Assembly: GCF_003711105.1 (NCBI RefSeq)
Contig: NZ_CP023865.1
Location: 2,691,001-2,755,000 of the forward strand
Reading direction: 5' to 3'
DNA length: 64,000 nucleotides
From: Actinoplanes teichomyceticus ATCC 31121
GTDB lineage: Bacteria; Actinomycetota; Actinomycetes; Mycobacteriales; Micromonosporaceae
Shown here: positions 26,474-35,131 of the stretch, one piece after another
How the letters are laid out: the number at the start of each line of letters is the position of its first letter
How positions within the stretch are numbered: position 1 is the stretch's first letter
Made by a program: the position numbers and the translations under genes
The notes under the pieces: model-generated
What the model was told of the DNA's origin: nothing
What the model saw: only the letters and a program-made list of their open reading frames with translations
The model's database searches: none

Positions 26474-27973
26474 TCAGCCGGGTGTGGCCGGTGTCAGCCA
26501 GGCGGCGGCGTCCGCCGGCAGGCGGCCGTCCGGGGTGAGCGGATCGCTGGTGAGCAGCACCTCACCGGGTGGCAGCGGCACCGGGCCGGCGCCCATCGCA
26601 ACGACCAGGGTGAGACCGGGGCGGCGTGCGGTCAGCCGGGCGTCCGGGCCGACGGACCACTCGACCGGGTCGTCGGCGGTCAGCGCGCCAGCGGCGTGCA
26701 GGCGGCGGCGCAGCGCGACGGCCCGGCGGCAGAGCGGCAACGCCGGCGAGTCCAGGTGCTCACCCCAGCCGGGCGGGACCGGCAGCCAGGGCGGGGCGGC
26801 GCCGGGCGGGCTGAAACCGTAGGCGCCGGCCGGGTCGCGTCGCCAGGGCAGTGGCACCCGGCAGCCGTCGCGGGACAGCCCGCCGCGCCGCCACGCCGGG
26901 TCCTGCCGGGCCGCCGCGGGCACGTCCACCTCCGGCAGCGCGTACTCCTGGCCCTGGTAGAGGTAGGCGGCGCCGGGCAGCCCGAGCACGGTCAGCAGCG
27001 CGGCGCGGGCGCGGGCCGGGCTGCCGTACCGGGTGCGGGCGCGTACCACGTCGTGGTTCTCCACCACCCAGGTCACCGGTGGGTGCCGCAGCTGCCGTTC
27101 GCCGGCCGCGCGCCAGGCCTCGGCGTCCCACGGCGCGGTCAGGAACGCGAAGGCGAACGCCTGGTGCAGCCGGTCCGGGCCGACATACCGGGCGGCCCGC
27201 TCCGGCGCCAGGTTGACCTCGCCGATCAGGGCGCGCGGCGGGTCGTACGCGTCGGCGACGGCCCGCCAGCGCCGGTACACGCCGATCACCTCGGGCTGGT
27301 CGCAGGCGAACGGGTTGCCCCGCAGCCGGCCCGGCTCCGGCACGGTCCCGGGTGGCAGCGGCGGCAGCCCGCTCGCCTTGAACAGCCCGTGCGCGACGTC
27401 CACGCGCAACCCGTCCACGCCCCGGTCGAACCAGAAGCGCAGCACGTCGTCGAAGAACGGCGCGGTCCGCGGGTCACGCCAGTTCCAGTCGGGTTGCTCC
27501 GGCGCGTACAGGTGCAGGTACCACGCGCCGTCCGGGGCGCGGCTCCAGGCCGGGCCGCCGAAGACGCTGGGCCAGTCGTTGGGTTCGGCGGCGAAGTGGA
27601 ACCGGGCCCGCGCCGACGGGTCGCCGGCCAGCGCGGCCCGGAACACCGGGTGCTGATCCGAGCAGTGGTTGGGCACCACGTCGATCAGCACGCGCAGGCC
27701 CAGCCGGTGGGCGTGGGCCAGCATCCGGTCGAAGCCGGCCAGGTCGCCGAAGAGCGGGTCGACGCCGGTGTAGTCGCTGACGTCGTACCCGTGGTCGGCC
27801 TGCGGCGACGGCTGGAACGGGGTCAGCCAGACCGCGTCGGCGCCCAGCCCGGCGATGTGCCCGAGCCGGGCGGTCAGGCCGGCGAGGTCGCCGATGCCGT
27901 CCCCGCCGGCGTCCGCGAAGGAACGTGGATAGACCTGGTAGACGACCCCGTCGCGCCACCAGGCCGCCGGCAT
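26474..27973 (-). CDS. GH13 alpha-glucosidase/oligo-1,6-glucosidase-like enzyme
   Basis: A 499-residue intracellular glycoside hydrolase with no signal peptide. The N-terminal motif [22 protein letters not shown] is typical of the oligo-1,6-glucosidase/trehalose hydrolase group. Conserved regions are [15 protein letters not shown] with the nucleophile Asp, the acid/base Glu in IGEVNL, and VVENHD with the stabilising Asp. The C-terminal beta-domain is short. It would hydrolyse imported alpha-glucosides, fitting the AglEFG-like importer at 9186-12550 although the two are separated. The ATG at 27973 overlaps the TGA of the preceding small gene (TGATG), so the two are translationally coupled. Confidence 0.9.
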   Translation of the reverse strand: MPAAWWRDGVVYQVYPRSFADAGGDGIGDLAGLTARLGHIAGLGADAVWLTPFQPSPQADHGYDVSDYTGVDPLFGDLAGFDRMLAHAHRLGLRVLIDVVPNHCSDQHPVFRAALAGDPSARARFHFAAEPNDWPSVFGGPAWSRAPDGAWYLHLYAPEQPDWNWRDPRTAPFFDDVLRFWFDRGVDGLRVDVAHGLFKASGLPPLPPGTVPEPGRLRGNPFACDQPEVIGVYRRWRAVADAYDPPRALIGEVNLAPERAARYVGPDRLHQAFAFAFLTAPWDAEAWRAAGERQLRHPPVTWVVENHDVVRARTRYGSPARARAALLTVLGLPGAAYLYQGQEYALPEVDVPAAARQDPAWRRGGLSRDGCRVPLPWRRDPAGAYGFSPPGAAPPWLPVPPGWGEHLDSPALPLCRRAVALRRRLHAAGALTADDPVEWSVGPDARLTARRPGLTLVVAMGAGPVPLPPGEVLLTSDPLTPDGRLPADAAAWLTPATPG

Positions 27974-28125
27974 CAGGGCCGGCGCCGGTTCTGCAACCGG
28001 CTGACGAGCCGGCGCAGGCGCTGCTGGTTCTCCGGCTTGGCGAGCTGCTGGCGACCCTGGTCGACCAGCTGGCGGCCGCGCGGGCTCTGCAGGAAGGACT
28101 GGATGCGTTGCGTGATGGTGGCCAT
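27973..28125 (-). CDS. Small basic helical protein of 50 residues, unknown function
   Basis: Starts MATITQRIQSFLQ and ends LQNRRRP; it is rich in Arg and Gln, with no membrane segment, and is predicted helical throughout. The ATG at 28125 is preceded by AGAGAGG. The stop codon overlaps the ATG of the GH13 gene (TGATG), implying one mRNA and coupled translation. I do not recognise a characterised family. The amphipathic, positively charged helix suggests nucleic-acid or protein binding, but this is only a guess from composition. Confidence 0.65.
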   Translation of the reverse strand: MATITQRIQSFLQSPRGRQLVDQGRQQLAKPENQQRLRRLVSRLQNRRRP

Positions 28126-28221
28126 GCCCTCTCTGTGCCCACAACGGCTGCCGGCCAATCAGTGGCGGCGTGCCCCGGTGGGGACCATGCTGAGGGCGTA
28201 GTCCAGCGTGAGGGAGCTGTG

Positions 28222-29649
28222 GTGGAGACCGAACTGTTCATCGGCGGCACGTGGGTGCCGGCGTCCTCGGCGCGACGTTTCGACGTGCTGGACCCGGCGA
28301 CCGGCGACGTGATCGCCTCGGTCGCGGACGGCGGGGAGGCGGACGCGATCGCCGCCGTGGACGCGGCGGCCGCGGCGGCGCCGGGCTGGGCCGCGACGCC
28401 TCCGCGGGTACGCGGTGAGGCGCTGCGCCGGGCGTTCGAGCTGATGACCGAGCGGGCCGACGAGCTGGCCAAGCTGATCAGCCTGGAGAACGGCAAGGCG
28501 GTGGTGGACGCGAAGGGCGAGGTGACGTACGCGGCCGAGTTCTTCCGCTGGTTCGCCGAGGAGGCGGTGCGCGTCGACGGCAGCGTGGCGACCGCCCCGT
28601 CCGGCGCCAACCGGATCCTGGTGACCCGCCGGCCGGTCGGGGTGTGCGTGCTGGTCACGCCGTGGAACTTCCCGGCCGCGATGGCCACCCGCAAGATCGG
28701 TCCGGCGCTCGCCGCGGGCTGCCCGGTGATCCTCAAACCGGCCAGCGACACCCCGCTGACCGCGCTGGCCATGGCCGCGCTGCTGGCCGAGGCCGGGGTG
28801 CCGGACGGCGTGGTCAACGTGCTGCCGTCGCGCAGCTCCGGCAAGGTGGTGGCGGCGATGCTGCGCGACTCCCGGGTCCGCAAGCTGTCCTTCACCGGCT
28901 CCACCGAGGTCGGCCGGATCCTGCTCGCCCAGGCCGCGGAGAACGTCGTGAACACCTCGATGGAGCTGGGCGGCAACGCCCCGTTCGTGGTCTTCGCGGA
29001 CGCCGACCTGGACGCCGCGATCGAGGGCGCGATGCTGGCCAAGATGCGCAACGGCGGGGAGGCGTGCACCGCCGCGAACCGGTTCTTCGTCGAGGCCGGC
29101 ATCGCCGACGAGTTCGCCCGGCGGCTGGCGCAGCGCATGTCAGCGCTGGTGGTGGGCCCGGGCACGGACGAGCGCACCCAGGTCGGCCCGCTGGTCAACG
29201 AGGACACCGTGGCGAAGGTGGACGCGCTGGTGAGCGGGGCGCTGGAGGCCGGGGCGTCGGCGGTCACCGGCGGCAGCCGGCCGTCGGGGCCGGGGTTCTA
29301 CTACCCGCCGACGGTGCTCACCGGGGTCGCGCCGGACTCGGCGATCCTGCGTGAGGAGATTTTCGGGCCGGTCGCGCCGATCGTCACGTTCACCGGGGAG
29401 GACGAGGCCGTCCGGCTGGCCAACGACACCGAGTACGGTCTGGTCGCCTACGTCTACACCGGTGACCTGGCGCGCGGCCTGCGGGTCAGCGAGGCGATCG
29501 AGGCCGGTATGGTCGGCCTCAACCGCGGCCTGGTCAGCGACCCGGCGGCTCCGTTCGGCGGGGTGAAGCAGAGCGGCATCGGCCGCGAGGGCGGGCACGA
29601 GGGCCTGCTGGAGTACCTGGAGCCCAAGTACATCGCCCTGGACTGGTGA
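28222..29649 (+). CDS. gabD: Aldehyde dehydrogenase, succinate-semialdehyde dehydrogenase-like
   Basis: A 475-residue NAD(P)-dependent aldehyde dehydrogenase. Visible motifs are VTPWNFP, the cofactor-binding FTGSTEVGR, the general base Glu in MELGGNAPF, and the catalytic Cys in NGGEACTAANRF. The C-terminal EEIFGPVAP and GIGREGGHEG match the succinate-semialdehyde/glutarate-semialdehyde group. Two GTG codons (28219 and 28222) follow AGGGAG; the second has better spacing. No GABA transaminase is adjacent, so the gene symbol is tentative. It converges on the Uma2-like remnant with only 2 bp between stop codons. Confidence 0.88.
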   Translation: METELFIGGTWVPASSARRFDVLDPATGDVIASVADGGEADAIAAVDAAAAAAPGWAATPPRVRGEALRRAFELMTERADELAKLISLENGKAVVDAKGEVTYAAEFFRWFAEEAVRVDGSVATAPSGANRILVTRRPVGVCVLVTPWNFPAAMATRKIGPALAAGCPVILKPASDTPLTALAMAALLAEAGVPDGVVNVLPSRSSGKVVAAMLRDSRVRKLSFTGSTEVGRILLAQAAENVVNTSMELGGNAPFVVFADADLDAAIEGAMLAKMRNGGEACTAANRFFVEAGIADEFARRLAQRMSALVVGPGTDERTQVGPLVNEDTVAKVDALVSGALEAGASAVTGGSRPSGPGFYYPPTVLTGVAPDSAILREEIFGPVAPIVTFTGEDEAVRLANDTEYGLVAYVYTGDLARGLRVSEAIEAGMVGLNRGLVSDPAAPFGGVKQSGIGREGGHEGLLEYLEPKYIALDW

Positions 29650-29651
29650 TC

Positions 29652-29849
29652 TCAGCGGCGGCGCACCAGCGCCGCCGCGTCGAGCGCGAAGGGGAACGGC
29701 TCGGCCGCGACCAGTCGTTCCCCGTGCCCGGCGACCGCGTGCTGGGTGTGGTGATCCTCCTTCAGCCGGAACAGCCGCAGCGTGATGGTGTCCCTGTCCG
29801 GCTCCACCCGCAGGCGGCACCCGATGCGGGCGGCGGCGCAGAGCGCCAT
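29652..29849 (-). pseudogene. Remnant of an Uma2-family (DUF820) nuclease-like protein, C-terminal part only
   Basis: A 65-residue frame from the ATG at 29849. Its sequence, RVEPDRDTITLRLFRLKED followed by GERLVAAEPFPFALD, matches the typical C-terminal third of Uma2 proteins (W/L-R-V-E-P ... L-F-R-L ... EPFPF-x-ID/LD-P-A-L). Full-length Uma2 proteins are about 190 residues and carry their catalytic Asp/Glu residues in the missing part. No start region or catalytic core lies upstream, where instead the promoter of the sugar-binding gene begins. It is therefore most likely a decayed fragment, not a working nuclease. Confidence 0.6.
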
Positions 29850-30002
29850 CGTCAGGACCCGGTCGTTGCCGGCGTTGCGCCGTGCCCGGTCACGGGCCGG
29901 TCGCCCGGTTCGGGAAAGAGGTCCTCGTCGATACGGTCCGTGTTGTCTTGCCGGTGACACCGGGCCAAGTGAATAATCTTGCACTCAGGCCTACACCCGA
30001 TG

Positions 30003-30030
30003 TTGCGGCCGTGGCGCGCTGGCCGATACT
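30003..30030 (+). promoter_or_regulatory. Probable promoter of the xylose-type binding protein gene
   Basis: TTGCGG (30003-30008) and GATACT (30025-30030) are spaced by 16 bp, about 63 bp before the ATG. Together with the Uma2 remnant this accounts for most of the 443-bp gap (29650-30092); the rest shows no feature. Confidence 0.5.
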
Positions 30031-30092
30031 TGGCGGACTGCCCGGCGACCCCCACGCAGGTCGGGATTCACCCTGAGAGGACTTCAACTGCC

Positions 30093-31229
30093 ATGCGCAA
30101 GGCACTGTTCGCACTTGTCGCCGCCGGCCTGATGACGTCGGTCACGCTTACGGCCTGTGACGACGGCGGGGACGGCGGTGACTCCAGCGCCAGCGGCACC
30201 ACCGCCAACGCGACCTCTTCGGGCAAGGGCAAGAACGGCGTCGGCGTCGTCCTGCCGGACACCAAGACCTCCACCCGCTGGAAGAACGACGACCCGAAGT
30301 ACCTGAAGGCGGCGTTCGAGGCGGCCGGGGTGCCGTACGAGATCCAGAACGCCGAGGGCGACAAGGAGATGTTCAAGGCGATCGCCGCCAAGATGATCGA
30401 CAGCGGCGTCAAGGTGCTGGTGATCGCCAACCTCGATTCCGGCAGCGGCAAGGCCGTGATCGAGAACGCCCGGGCGCACAAGGTTCCGGTGATCGACTAC
30501 GACCGGCTCACCCTCAACGGCGGCGCCGACTACTACGTCAGCTTCAACAACCAGCTGGTCGGCATCCAGCAGGCGCAGGGCCTGATCAAATGCATGAAGG
30601 CGCAGAAGGGCGCGGACAAGCCGGTGGTCGCCGAGCTCAACGGCTCGCCCAGCGACAACAACGCCCGGCTCTTCAAGGAGGGCTACGACTCCGTCCTGCA
30701 GGCCAAGTTCGACAACGGCGACTTCACCAAGGGCCCTGACCAGTTCGTCCCGGAGTGGGACAACGACGAGGGCAAAGAGATCTTCACGCAGATGCTCAAG
30801 CAGTGGCCGGACATCAGCGGGGTGCTGGCCGCCAACGACGGCCTGGGCAACGCCGCGATCGAGGTGCTCAGGGCCAAGGGCCTCAACGGCAAGGTTCCGG
30901 TCACCGGGCAGGACGCCACCGTCGAGGGCCTGCAGAACATCATCGCCGGGGACCAGTGCATGACCGTGTACAAGGCCACCAAGCGTGAGGCCAACGCCGC
31001 CGCCGACCTGGCGATCGGCCTGGTCAAGGGGCAGAAGAAGACGGCCGCCGACCGGGTCAAGGACCCTGAGTCGGGCGCCTACGTCCCGGCCGTGCTGCTG
31101 CCGCCGACCGCGGTCACCGCCACCAACATCATGTCGACCGTGGTGAAGGACGGCTTCGTCACCACCAAGGACATCTGCACCGCGAAGTTCCTCAAGGACT
31201 GCCGCAGGTACGGCCTGGCCGCCGAGTAG
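30093..31229 (+). CDS. Xylose-type sugar-binding lipoprotein (orphan ABC binding protein)
   Basis: A 378-residue periplasmic-binding-protein-like lipoprotein. The signal peptide ends in the lipobox LTAC. A Gly/Ser/Thr-rich tether leads into a type I binding fold with GVGVVLPDTKTSTRWKNDD, VIANLDSGSG, VIDYDRL and a hinge region VLAANDGLGNAAIEVL, all as in XylF/ChvE-type xylose and multi-sugar binders. No xylG or xylH lies beside it, so it either supplies a transporter encoded elsewhere or senses sugar for another system. The start ATG at 30093 has GAGAGG about 12 nt upstream, a wide spacing. It ends in a strong two-way terminator. Confidence 0.88.
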   Translation: MRKALFALVAAGLMTSVTLTACDDGGDGGDSSASGTTANATSSGKGKNGVGVVLPDTKTSTRWKNDDPKYLKAAFEAAGVPYEIQNAEGDKEMFKAIAAKMIDSGVKVLVIANLDSGSGKAVIENARAHKVPVIDYDRLTLNGGADYYVSFNNQLVGIQQAQGLIKCMKAQKGADKPVVAELNGSPSDNNARLFKEGYDSVLQAKFDNGDFTKGPDQFVPEWDNDEGKEIFTQMLKQWPDISGVLAANDGLGNAAIEVLRAKGLNGKVPVTGQDATVEGLQNIIAGDQCMTVYKATKREANAAADLAIGLVKGQKKTAADRVKDPESGAYVPAVLLPPTAVTATNIMSTVVKDGFVTTKDICTAKFLKDCRRYGLAAE

Positions 31230-31238
31230 CGCCCACCG

Positions 31239-31273
31239 AGTGCGGGGGCCGGCCGGTGGCCGGCCCCCGCACT
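31239..31273. terminator. Bidirectional terminator hairpin
   Basis: Perfect 16-bp arms (31239-31254 and 31258-31273) around a GGT loop lie between the convergent binding-protein and LLM oxidoreductase genes. The right arm touches the stop codon of the minus-strand gene. The same hairpin can end transcription from both sides. Confidence 0.88.
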
Positions 31274-32280
31274 CATGCGCCCAGCAGTTCGCGGACCCGG
31301 GGCACGACCCGCGAGCCGTACAGCTCGATCGCGGTCATCAGGTGCTCGTGCGGCAGGGTGCCGTGGGCGTACTTCAGGTCGAACCGCTGGATGCCGAGCG
31401 CCTTGACGGTCGAGGCGATCTTCTGCGCGACGGTCTCCGGGGAGCCGACGTGCCAGGCGCCCTCGGTGATGTCGGCCTCGAAGCGGTCCCGGGTGATCGG
31501 CGGCCAGCCGCGCTCCCGGCCGATCCGGTCCAGCATCCGGCGCGCGTGCGGCCAGAGCAGCTCGACCGCCTCCTCGTCGGTGGCCGCCACGAACCCCGGG
31601 CAGTGCGCCGCGACCGGCTGCTCCGGGCGGCCCAGCTGGCCCAGCGCGCGGTGGTACAGGTCGACGTACGGCGCGAAGCGGGCCGGCGCGCCGCCGATGA
31701 TGGCCAGGCAGAGCGGGAGGCCGTACCCGGCGGCGCGGATCACCGACTCCGGACTCCCGCCGACCCCGATCCAGGTGCGGATCCGGCCGGACTCGGTCCT
31801 CGGGAAGACGCTCTGATCGCGCAGCGGCGCGCGGACCGTGCCGGACCAGGTGACCGGCTTCTCCTCGAGCAGGGCGGCCATCAGCTCGGTCTTCTCCTCG
31901 AAGAGCCGGTCGTAGTCGGCCAGGTCGTACCCGAACAGCGGGAACGACTCGGTGAACGAGCCACGGCCCAGGATGATCTCGGCGCGGCCGTGCGACACCG
32001 CGTCGAGCGTGGCGAAGCGCTCGAACACGCGTACCGGATCGTCGGAGCTGAGCACGGTGACCGCGGTGCCCACCGTGATCCGCTCGGTCCGGGCCGCGAT
32101 CGCCGCCAGGACGATCTCGGGCGCGGAGACGGCGAAATCGTCCCGGTGGTGTTCGCCGACGCCGAAGGCGTCGACGCCGAGGCGGTCGGCCAGCACGGCC
32201 TGCTCCACCACGTTGCGGATGACCTGAGCGTACGGCGTGTCGGCGGTGACGTCGCCGAACGTATCGAGACCGAACTTCAC
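31273..32280 (-). CDS. LLM-class flavin-dependent oxidoreductase
   Basis: A 335-residue luciferase-like monooxygenase of the group that uses FMNH2 or F420H2. It begins KFGLDTFGD, then shows GVGEHH, an RITVGTAVTVLSSDDPVRVFE segment and GRAEIILGRGSFTESF, all standard for this family, and is full length. The GTG start at 32280 is supported by TAAGAT placed 7 nt upstream, pointing to a leaderless mRNA. It lies 10 bp downstream of smpB on the same strand and may also be read through from it. The substrate is unknown; F420 use is plausible in actinomycetes but not readable from the sequence. Confidence 0.88.
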   Translation of the reverse strand: MKFGLDTFGDVTADTPYAQVIRNVVEQAVLADRLGVDAFGVGEHHRDDFAVSAPEIVLAAIAARTERITVGTAVTVLSSDDPVRVFERFATLDAVSHGRAEIILGRGSFTESFPLFGYDLADYDRLFEEKTELMAALLEEKPVTWSGTVRAPLRDQSVFPRTESGRIRTWIGVGGSPESVIRAAGYGLPLCLAIIGGAPARFAPYVDLYHRALGQLGRPEQPVAAHCPGFVAATDEEAVELLWPHARRMLDRIGRERGWPPITRDRFEADITEGAWHVGSPETVAQKIASTVKALGIQRFDLKYAHGTLPHEHLMTAIELYGSRVVPRVRELLGA

Positions 32281-32290
32281 CTCGACGATC

Positions 32291-32770
32291 TTATCGGCGG
32301 CCCTTGAGACGCCGGCCCATCTCCCGGGCGATCTCCTTCTTGGCGTCCCGCTCGGCCATCACCTGCCGCTTGTCGTACGACTTGAGGCCCCGGGCGATGC
32401 CCAGCTCGACCTTCGCCCAGCCGTCCTTGAAGTACATCGAGAGCGGCACCAGGGTCAGCCCGGTGCCGTCCCGCAGGGTGTTCAGGATCTTGGTGATCTC
32501 GGTCCGGTGCAGCAGGAGTTTCCGGGTGCGGCGCGGCGCGTGGTTGGTCCAGCTGCCGAAGCCGTACTCGGCGATGTGCAGCCCATACAGCATGATCTCG
32601 CCGTCGTGCTCCTGGGCGAACGCGTCCACCAGCGACGCGCGGCCCAGGCGCAGCGACTTCACCTCGGTGCCGGCCAGCACCAGGCCCGCCTCGTACGTCT
32701 TGAGGATCGCGTAGTCGTGACGTGCCTTCTTGTTCGAGGCGATCAGCTTGGTCCCGGTCTCCTTGGCCAC
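32291..32770 (-). CDS. smpB: SsrA-binding protein SmpB
   Basis: A 159-residue tmRNA-binding protein required for trans-translation, the rescue of stalled ribosomes. The sequence contains the characteristic [26 protein letters not shown] (read from residue 16), [24 protein letters not shown], and the basic C-terminal tail ending KGRR that inserts into the mRNA channel. The GTG at 32770 has TAGTCT exactly 6 nt before it and no ribosome-binding site, so the mRNA is likely leaderless. The ssrA gene, often nearby in other bacteria, was not seen in this window. Confidence 0.96.
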   Translation of the reverse strand: MAKETGTKLIASNKKARHDYAILKTYEAGLVLAGTEVKSLRLGRASLVDAFAQEHDGEIMLYGLHIAEYGFGSWTNHAPRRTRKLLLHRTEITKILNTLRDGTGLTLVPLSMYFKDGWAKVELGIARGLKSYDKRQVMAERDAKKEIAREMGRRLKGRR

Positions 32771-32783
32771 GCCTAGAGACTAG

Positions 32784-33059
32784 CTAGGGCAGGTCGGCCG
32801 GGATCGGGCGGCGCATCGAATACGTGACGCTGCTCAGCCGGTGCGGCTCGTCCTTCACGTGGATCACCGCGCGGTCGTAGGCCTGCCAGCCGGCCGCGCC
32901 GGCCCGGTTCAGGTGGCGCAGGTCGTCGAAGCGCTCGTCGGTGCCCCAGCGCAGCACCCCACCCGGGTGGTGGAACGTCGCGGTCCAGTCCATGAACCGG
33001 TCGGTGCCCAGCGTGCCCGCCGAGCGGTACTCCAGCCGCGCATACTCCCAATTGGTCAC
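32784..33059 (-). CDS. Small conserved-looking protein, DUF4177-like
   Basis: 91 residues beginning VTNWEYARLEYRS, with a central LRHLNRAGAAGWQAYDRAV. This is the pattern W-E-Y near the start plus a later L-N-x2-G-x2-G-W seen in DUF4177-type small proteins, whose role is unknown. The GTG at 33059 is supported by CATAAT 7 nt upstream (leaderless pattern). It lies 13 bp before smpB and is read in the same direction. No signal peptide or membrane segment is seen. Confidence 0.65.
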   Translation of the reverse strand: MTNWEYARLEYRSAGTLGTDRFMDWTATFHHPGGVLRWGTDERFDDLRHLNRAGAAGWQAYDRAVIHVKDEPHRLSSVTYSMRRPIPADLP

Positions 33060-33471
33060 CCGGACGATTATGCCGGTCGCGGGCGGGCGCCGCCGTCCGT
33101 ACTGGACACTCGAACGTCCCGTCGCGCGGATTCCCGGTCGCCGGCCCGCCGGGCGCCCGATCCGTGCTGGTCAGCGCGTCTCCGCCCGGCCGTGGGCGGC
33201 GGGCGAGCCGGGCGGCCGTGACCCCGGTTCCGGAGCGGCCCGGCCGCCGCCCGTCCGGCCGTCACCCTGGCCGTTGTCCCGGCCGTTGTCCCGGTCGTCG
33301 CTCCGGTCGTCGCCCGGTCGTCGCGCCGGCCGTCGTCCGGCCGCGGCCCGGCCGGAGGAAGCGGCGGCGACTCGCGCTGCGACCGCCGTGCCGGCGGCCG
33401 CCTCGGGGGCGATGATGACGGTACGCCGGGGCGGCGGGGCCTGGGATCGAGAGCGCGAGAGGACCGTACGA
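33060..33471. other. Gene-free GC-rich spacer with degenerate short repeats
   Basis: 412 bp between two divergent genes. About 33240-33345 consists of degenerate copies of words such as CCGGCCGTTGTC and CCGGTCGTCGC, giving a low-complexity tract. Frames through it are compositionally biased and have no recognisable protein. The ribosome site GAGAGGA for the following gene lies at its right edge. Confidence 0.5.
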
Positions 33472-33798
33472 ATGATCTTCATTACCGCGAAGTTCCTGAT
33501 CAAGCCGGAGCACGCCGACGAGTGGCCGCGGATCGCCGGGCCGTTCACCGAGGCGACCCGGGCCGAACTGGGCTGCCTCTGGTTCGAGTGGTCCCGCAGC
33601 ATCGACAACCCGCAGGAGTACGTGCTGGTGGAGGCATTCCGGGACGACGAGGCGGGCGCCGACCACGTCGGCTCGGCGCACTTCAAGCAGGCCCGGCAGG
33701 AGCTGCCGCGGTACCTGATGGCCACGCCGAAGATCGTCAGTCAGTCGGTGGAGCAGGACGGCTGGGCGGAACTGGGCGAGATGGCCGTCGAGCGGTAG
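33472..33798 (+). CDS. Antibiotic biosynthesis monooxygenase (ABM/YgiN-like) domain protein
   Basis: A 108-residue single-domain protein of the dimeric ferredoxin-like ABM fold. It opens MIFITAKFLIKPEHADEW. Other features are GCLWFEWSRSIDNPQEYVL, the family's E-x-F-R-D-x2-A-x2-H core (VEAFRDDEAGADHVGSAHF), and a C-terminal strand around PKIVSQSVE. Members include YgiN-type quinol monooxygenases and polyketide-tailoring enzymes; many are uncharacterised. The ATG at 33472 has GAGAGGA 8 nt upstream. The gene is monocistronic and followed by a tandem repeat array. Confidence 0.85.
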   Translation: MIFITAKFLIKPEHADEWPRIAGPFTEATRAELGCLWFEWSRSIDNPQEYVLVEAFRDDEAGADHVGSAHFKQARQELPRYLMATPKIVSQSVEQDGWAELGEMAVER

Positions 33799-33869
33799 GC
33801 CCGGCCGTACCGGCGGCCGACGCGTTCTGCACCGACCGCCCGGACCTTTCCGGGAAGGGGCCCGGCCTG

Positions 33870-34040
33870 CCCCGCCGGGCTCGTCCGGCCCCGCCGGGCT
33901 CGTCCGGCCCCGCCGGGCTCGTCCGGCCCCGCCGGGCTCGTCCGGCCCCGCCGGGCTCGTCCGGCCCCGCCGGGCTCGTCCGGCCCCGCCGGGCCCGGCC
34001 TGCCCCGCTGGGCCCGTCCGGCCCCGCCGGGCTCGGCCGG
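33870..34040. repeat. Tandem array of nine 19-bp units
   Basis: Nine consecutive units of CCCCGCCGGGCTCGTCCGG (33870, 33889, 33908, 33927, 33946, 33965, 33984, 34003, 34022). The first six are identical; the last three carry one to several changes. The array fills the gap between two convergent genes. Each unit can form a small GC hairpin with its neighbour, so the array might assist termination, but no T-run follows. Confidence 0.95.
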
Positions 34041-34048
34041 GCGGTGGA

Positions 34049-35107
34049 TCAGGAGAGGGCGGCGGCGACCGCCGGGTACCAGCGGGCGGCGATCTTCGCG
34101 TTGCCCGCGTCGTTGGGGTGGACGCCGTCGTACGTGTCGGTGGCGGTGTCGAAGCCGGTCCACTGGTCGACCACGGTGATCGGGGACGCGGCGGTGCTCA
34201 GCCCGGCCGCCCACGCCGGGATCGCGGCGTTCAACTCGATCACCCGCCGGCCGCAGTCCGCGCAGGTGGGCGGATTCAACGGGATGATCTGCGCGACCAG
34301 GACCCGCATGTTCGGGTTGCTGGCCCGCATCTGGCCGACCAGCGTGGTGTAGGCGGCCAGGATGGTGGAGGTGGGCAGGTTGCTCCACGCGTCGTTGGTG
34401 CCGAAGTGCATCAGGACCACGTCCGGGTCGGTCGCGGCCAGCCAGCCGGTGAGCAGGCTCTGGCCGGCGACGTTGGTGACCAGGTAGCCGCCGTGCCCCT
34501 CGTTCTCCCCGTCGTAGGGGAAGCCGCAGCCCTGGCCGGGCAGGGTGCCGACGAAGTCGACCCGGTCGGCGGGCAGCTTCCGCCAGAGCAGGGCGCGCCA
34601 GCAGCCCGGGGACCCGGTGATCGAGTCGCCCAGCGCCATGATCCGGGTGGGTGCGTCATCCGGCGGGGTGGTCGGCGTCGCCGGGGTCGTCGGGTTCACC
34701 ACACCGCCGGTGCACGCCACGCCGTTCAGCGTGAACGCGGTCGGCGCCGGGTTGGCGCCGGTCCACGAGCCGGTGAAGCCGAACGAGGCGGTGCCCCCGG
34801 TGGGGATCGATCCGTTCCAGGTCGCGTTGCGGACGGTGACGGTGGTCCCGGACTGGCTGACCGACCCGTTCCAGAGCTGGGTGATGCTCTGCCCGGGGGC
34901 CAGCGGGAAGACCAGCGACCAGGACGTCACCGGATCGCCGAGGTTGGTCACGTCGACGGTGGCCCCGAACCCGCCCGGCCACTGGCTGGCCACGGTGTAC
35001 TCGACGGAGCAGCCGGCGGCCGCGTCCGCCCTGGTGGCGGTGGCGAACAGCAGACCGCTGAGCACGGTGCAGGCGCCGGCCAGAGCGGCCAGCCTTCGTC
35101 GGTGCAT
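34049..35107 (-). CDS. Secreted CBM2-SGNH esterase, CE3 acetylxylan esterase-like
   Basis: A 352-residue secreted protein. The start ATG at 35107 has GGAGGT 7 nt upstream; a frame extending further upstream is less likely. A signal peptide (about residues 1-30) is followed by an N-terminal CBM2 (about 32-138) and a Thr/Pro linker. The SGNH hydrolase (about 155-352) has block I IMALGDSITGSPGCWR, block III MHFGTNDAW and the catalytic pair in YDGVHPND. This matches family CE3 acetylxylan esterases. With a CBM2 to hold it on plant cell walls, it would remove acetyl groups from xylan next to cellulose. A CebR-like box stands 25 bp before its start, linking it to the cellulase operon. Confidence 0.9.
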   Translation of the reverse strand: MHRRRLAALAGACTVLSGLLFATATRADAAAGCSVEYTVASQWPGGFGATVDVTNLGDPVTSWSLVFPLAPGQSITQLWNGSVSQSGTTVTVRNATWNGSIPTGGTASFGFTGSWTGANPAPTAFTLNGVACTGGVVNPTTPATPTTPPDDAPTRIMALGDSITGSPGCWRALLWRKLPADRVDFVGTLPGQGCGFPYDGENEGHGGYLVTNVAGQSLLTGWLAATDPDVVLMHFGTNDAWSNLPTSTILAAYTTLVGQMRASNPNMRVLVAQIIPLNPPTCADCGRRVIELNAAIPAWAAGLSTAASPITVVDQWTGFDTATDTYDGVHPNDAGNAKIAARWYPAVAAALS

Positions 35108-35131
35108 GGGGATTACCTCCAGTGGGGATAC

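Noticed and set aside
32771..33471. tmRNA (ssrA) near smpB
   Set aside because: No tRNA-like ends or tag-peptide reading frame could be found in the flanking sequence.
33870..34040. CRISPR array
   Set aside because: The 19-bp units are directly adjacent with no spacers and there are no cas genes; the same applies to the arrays at 45488 and 60420.
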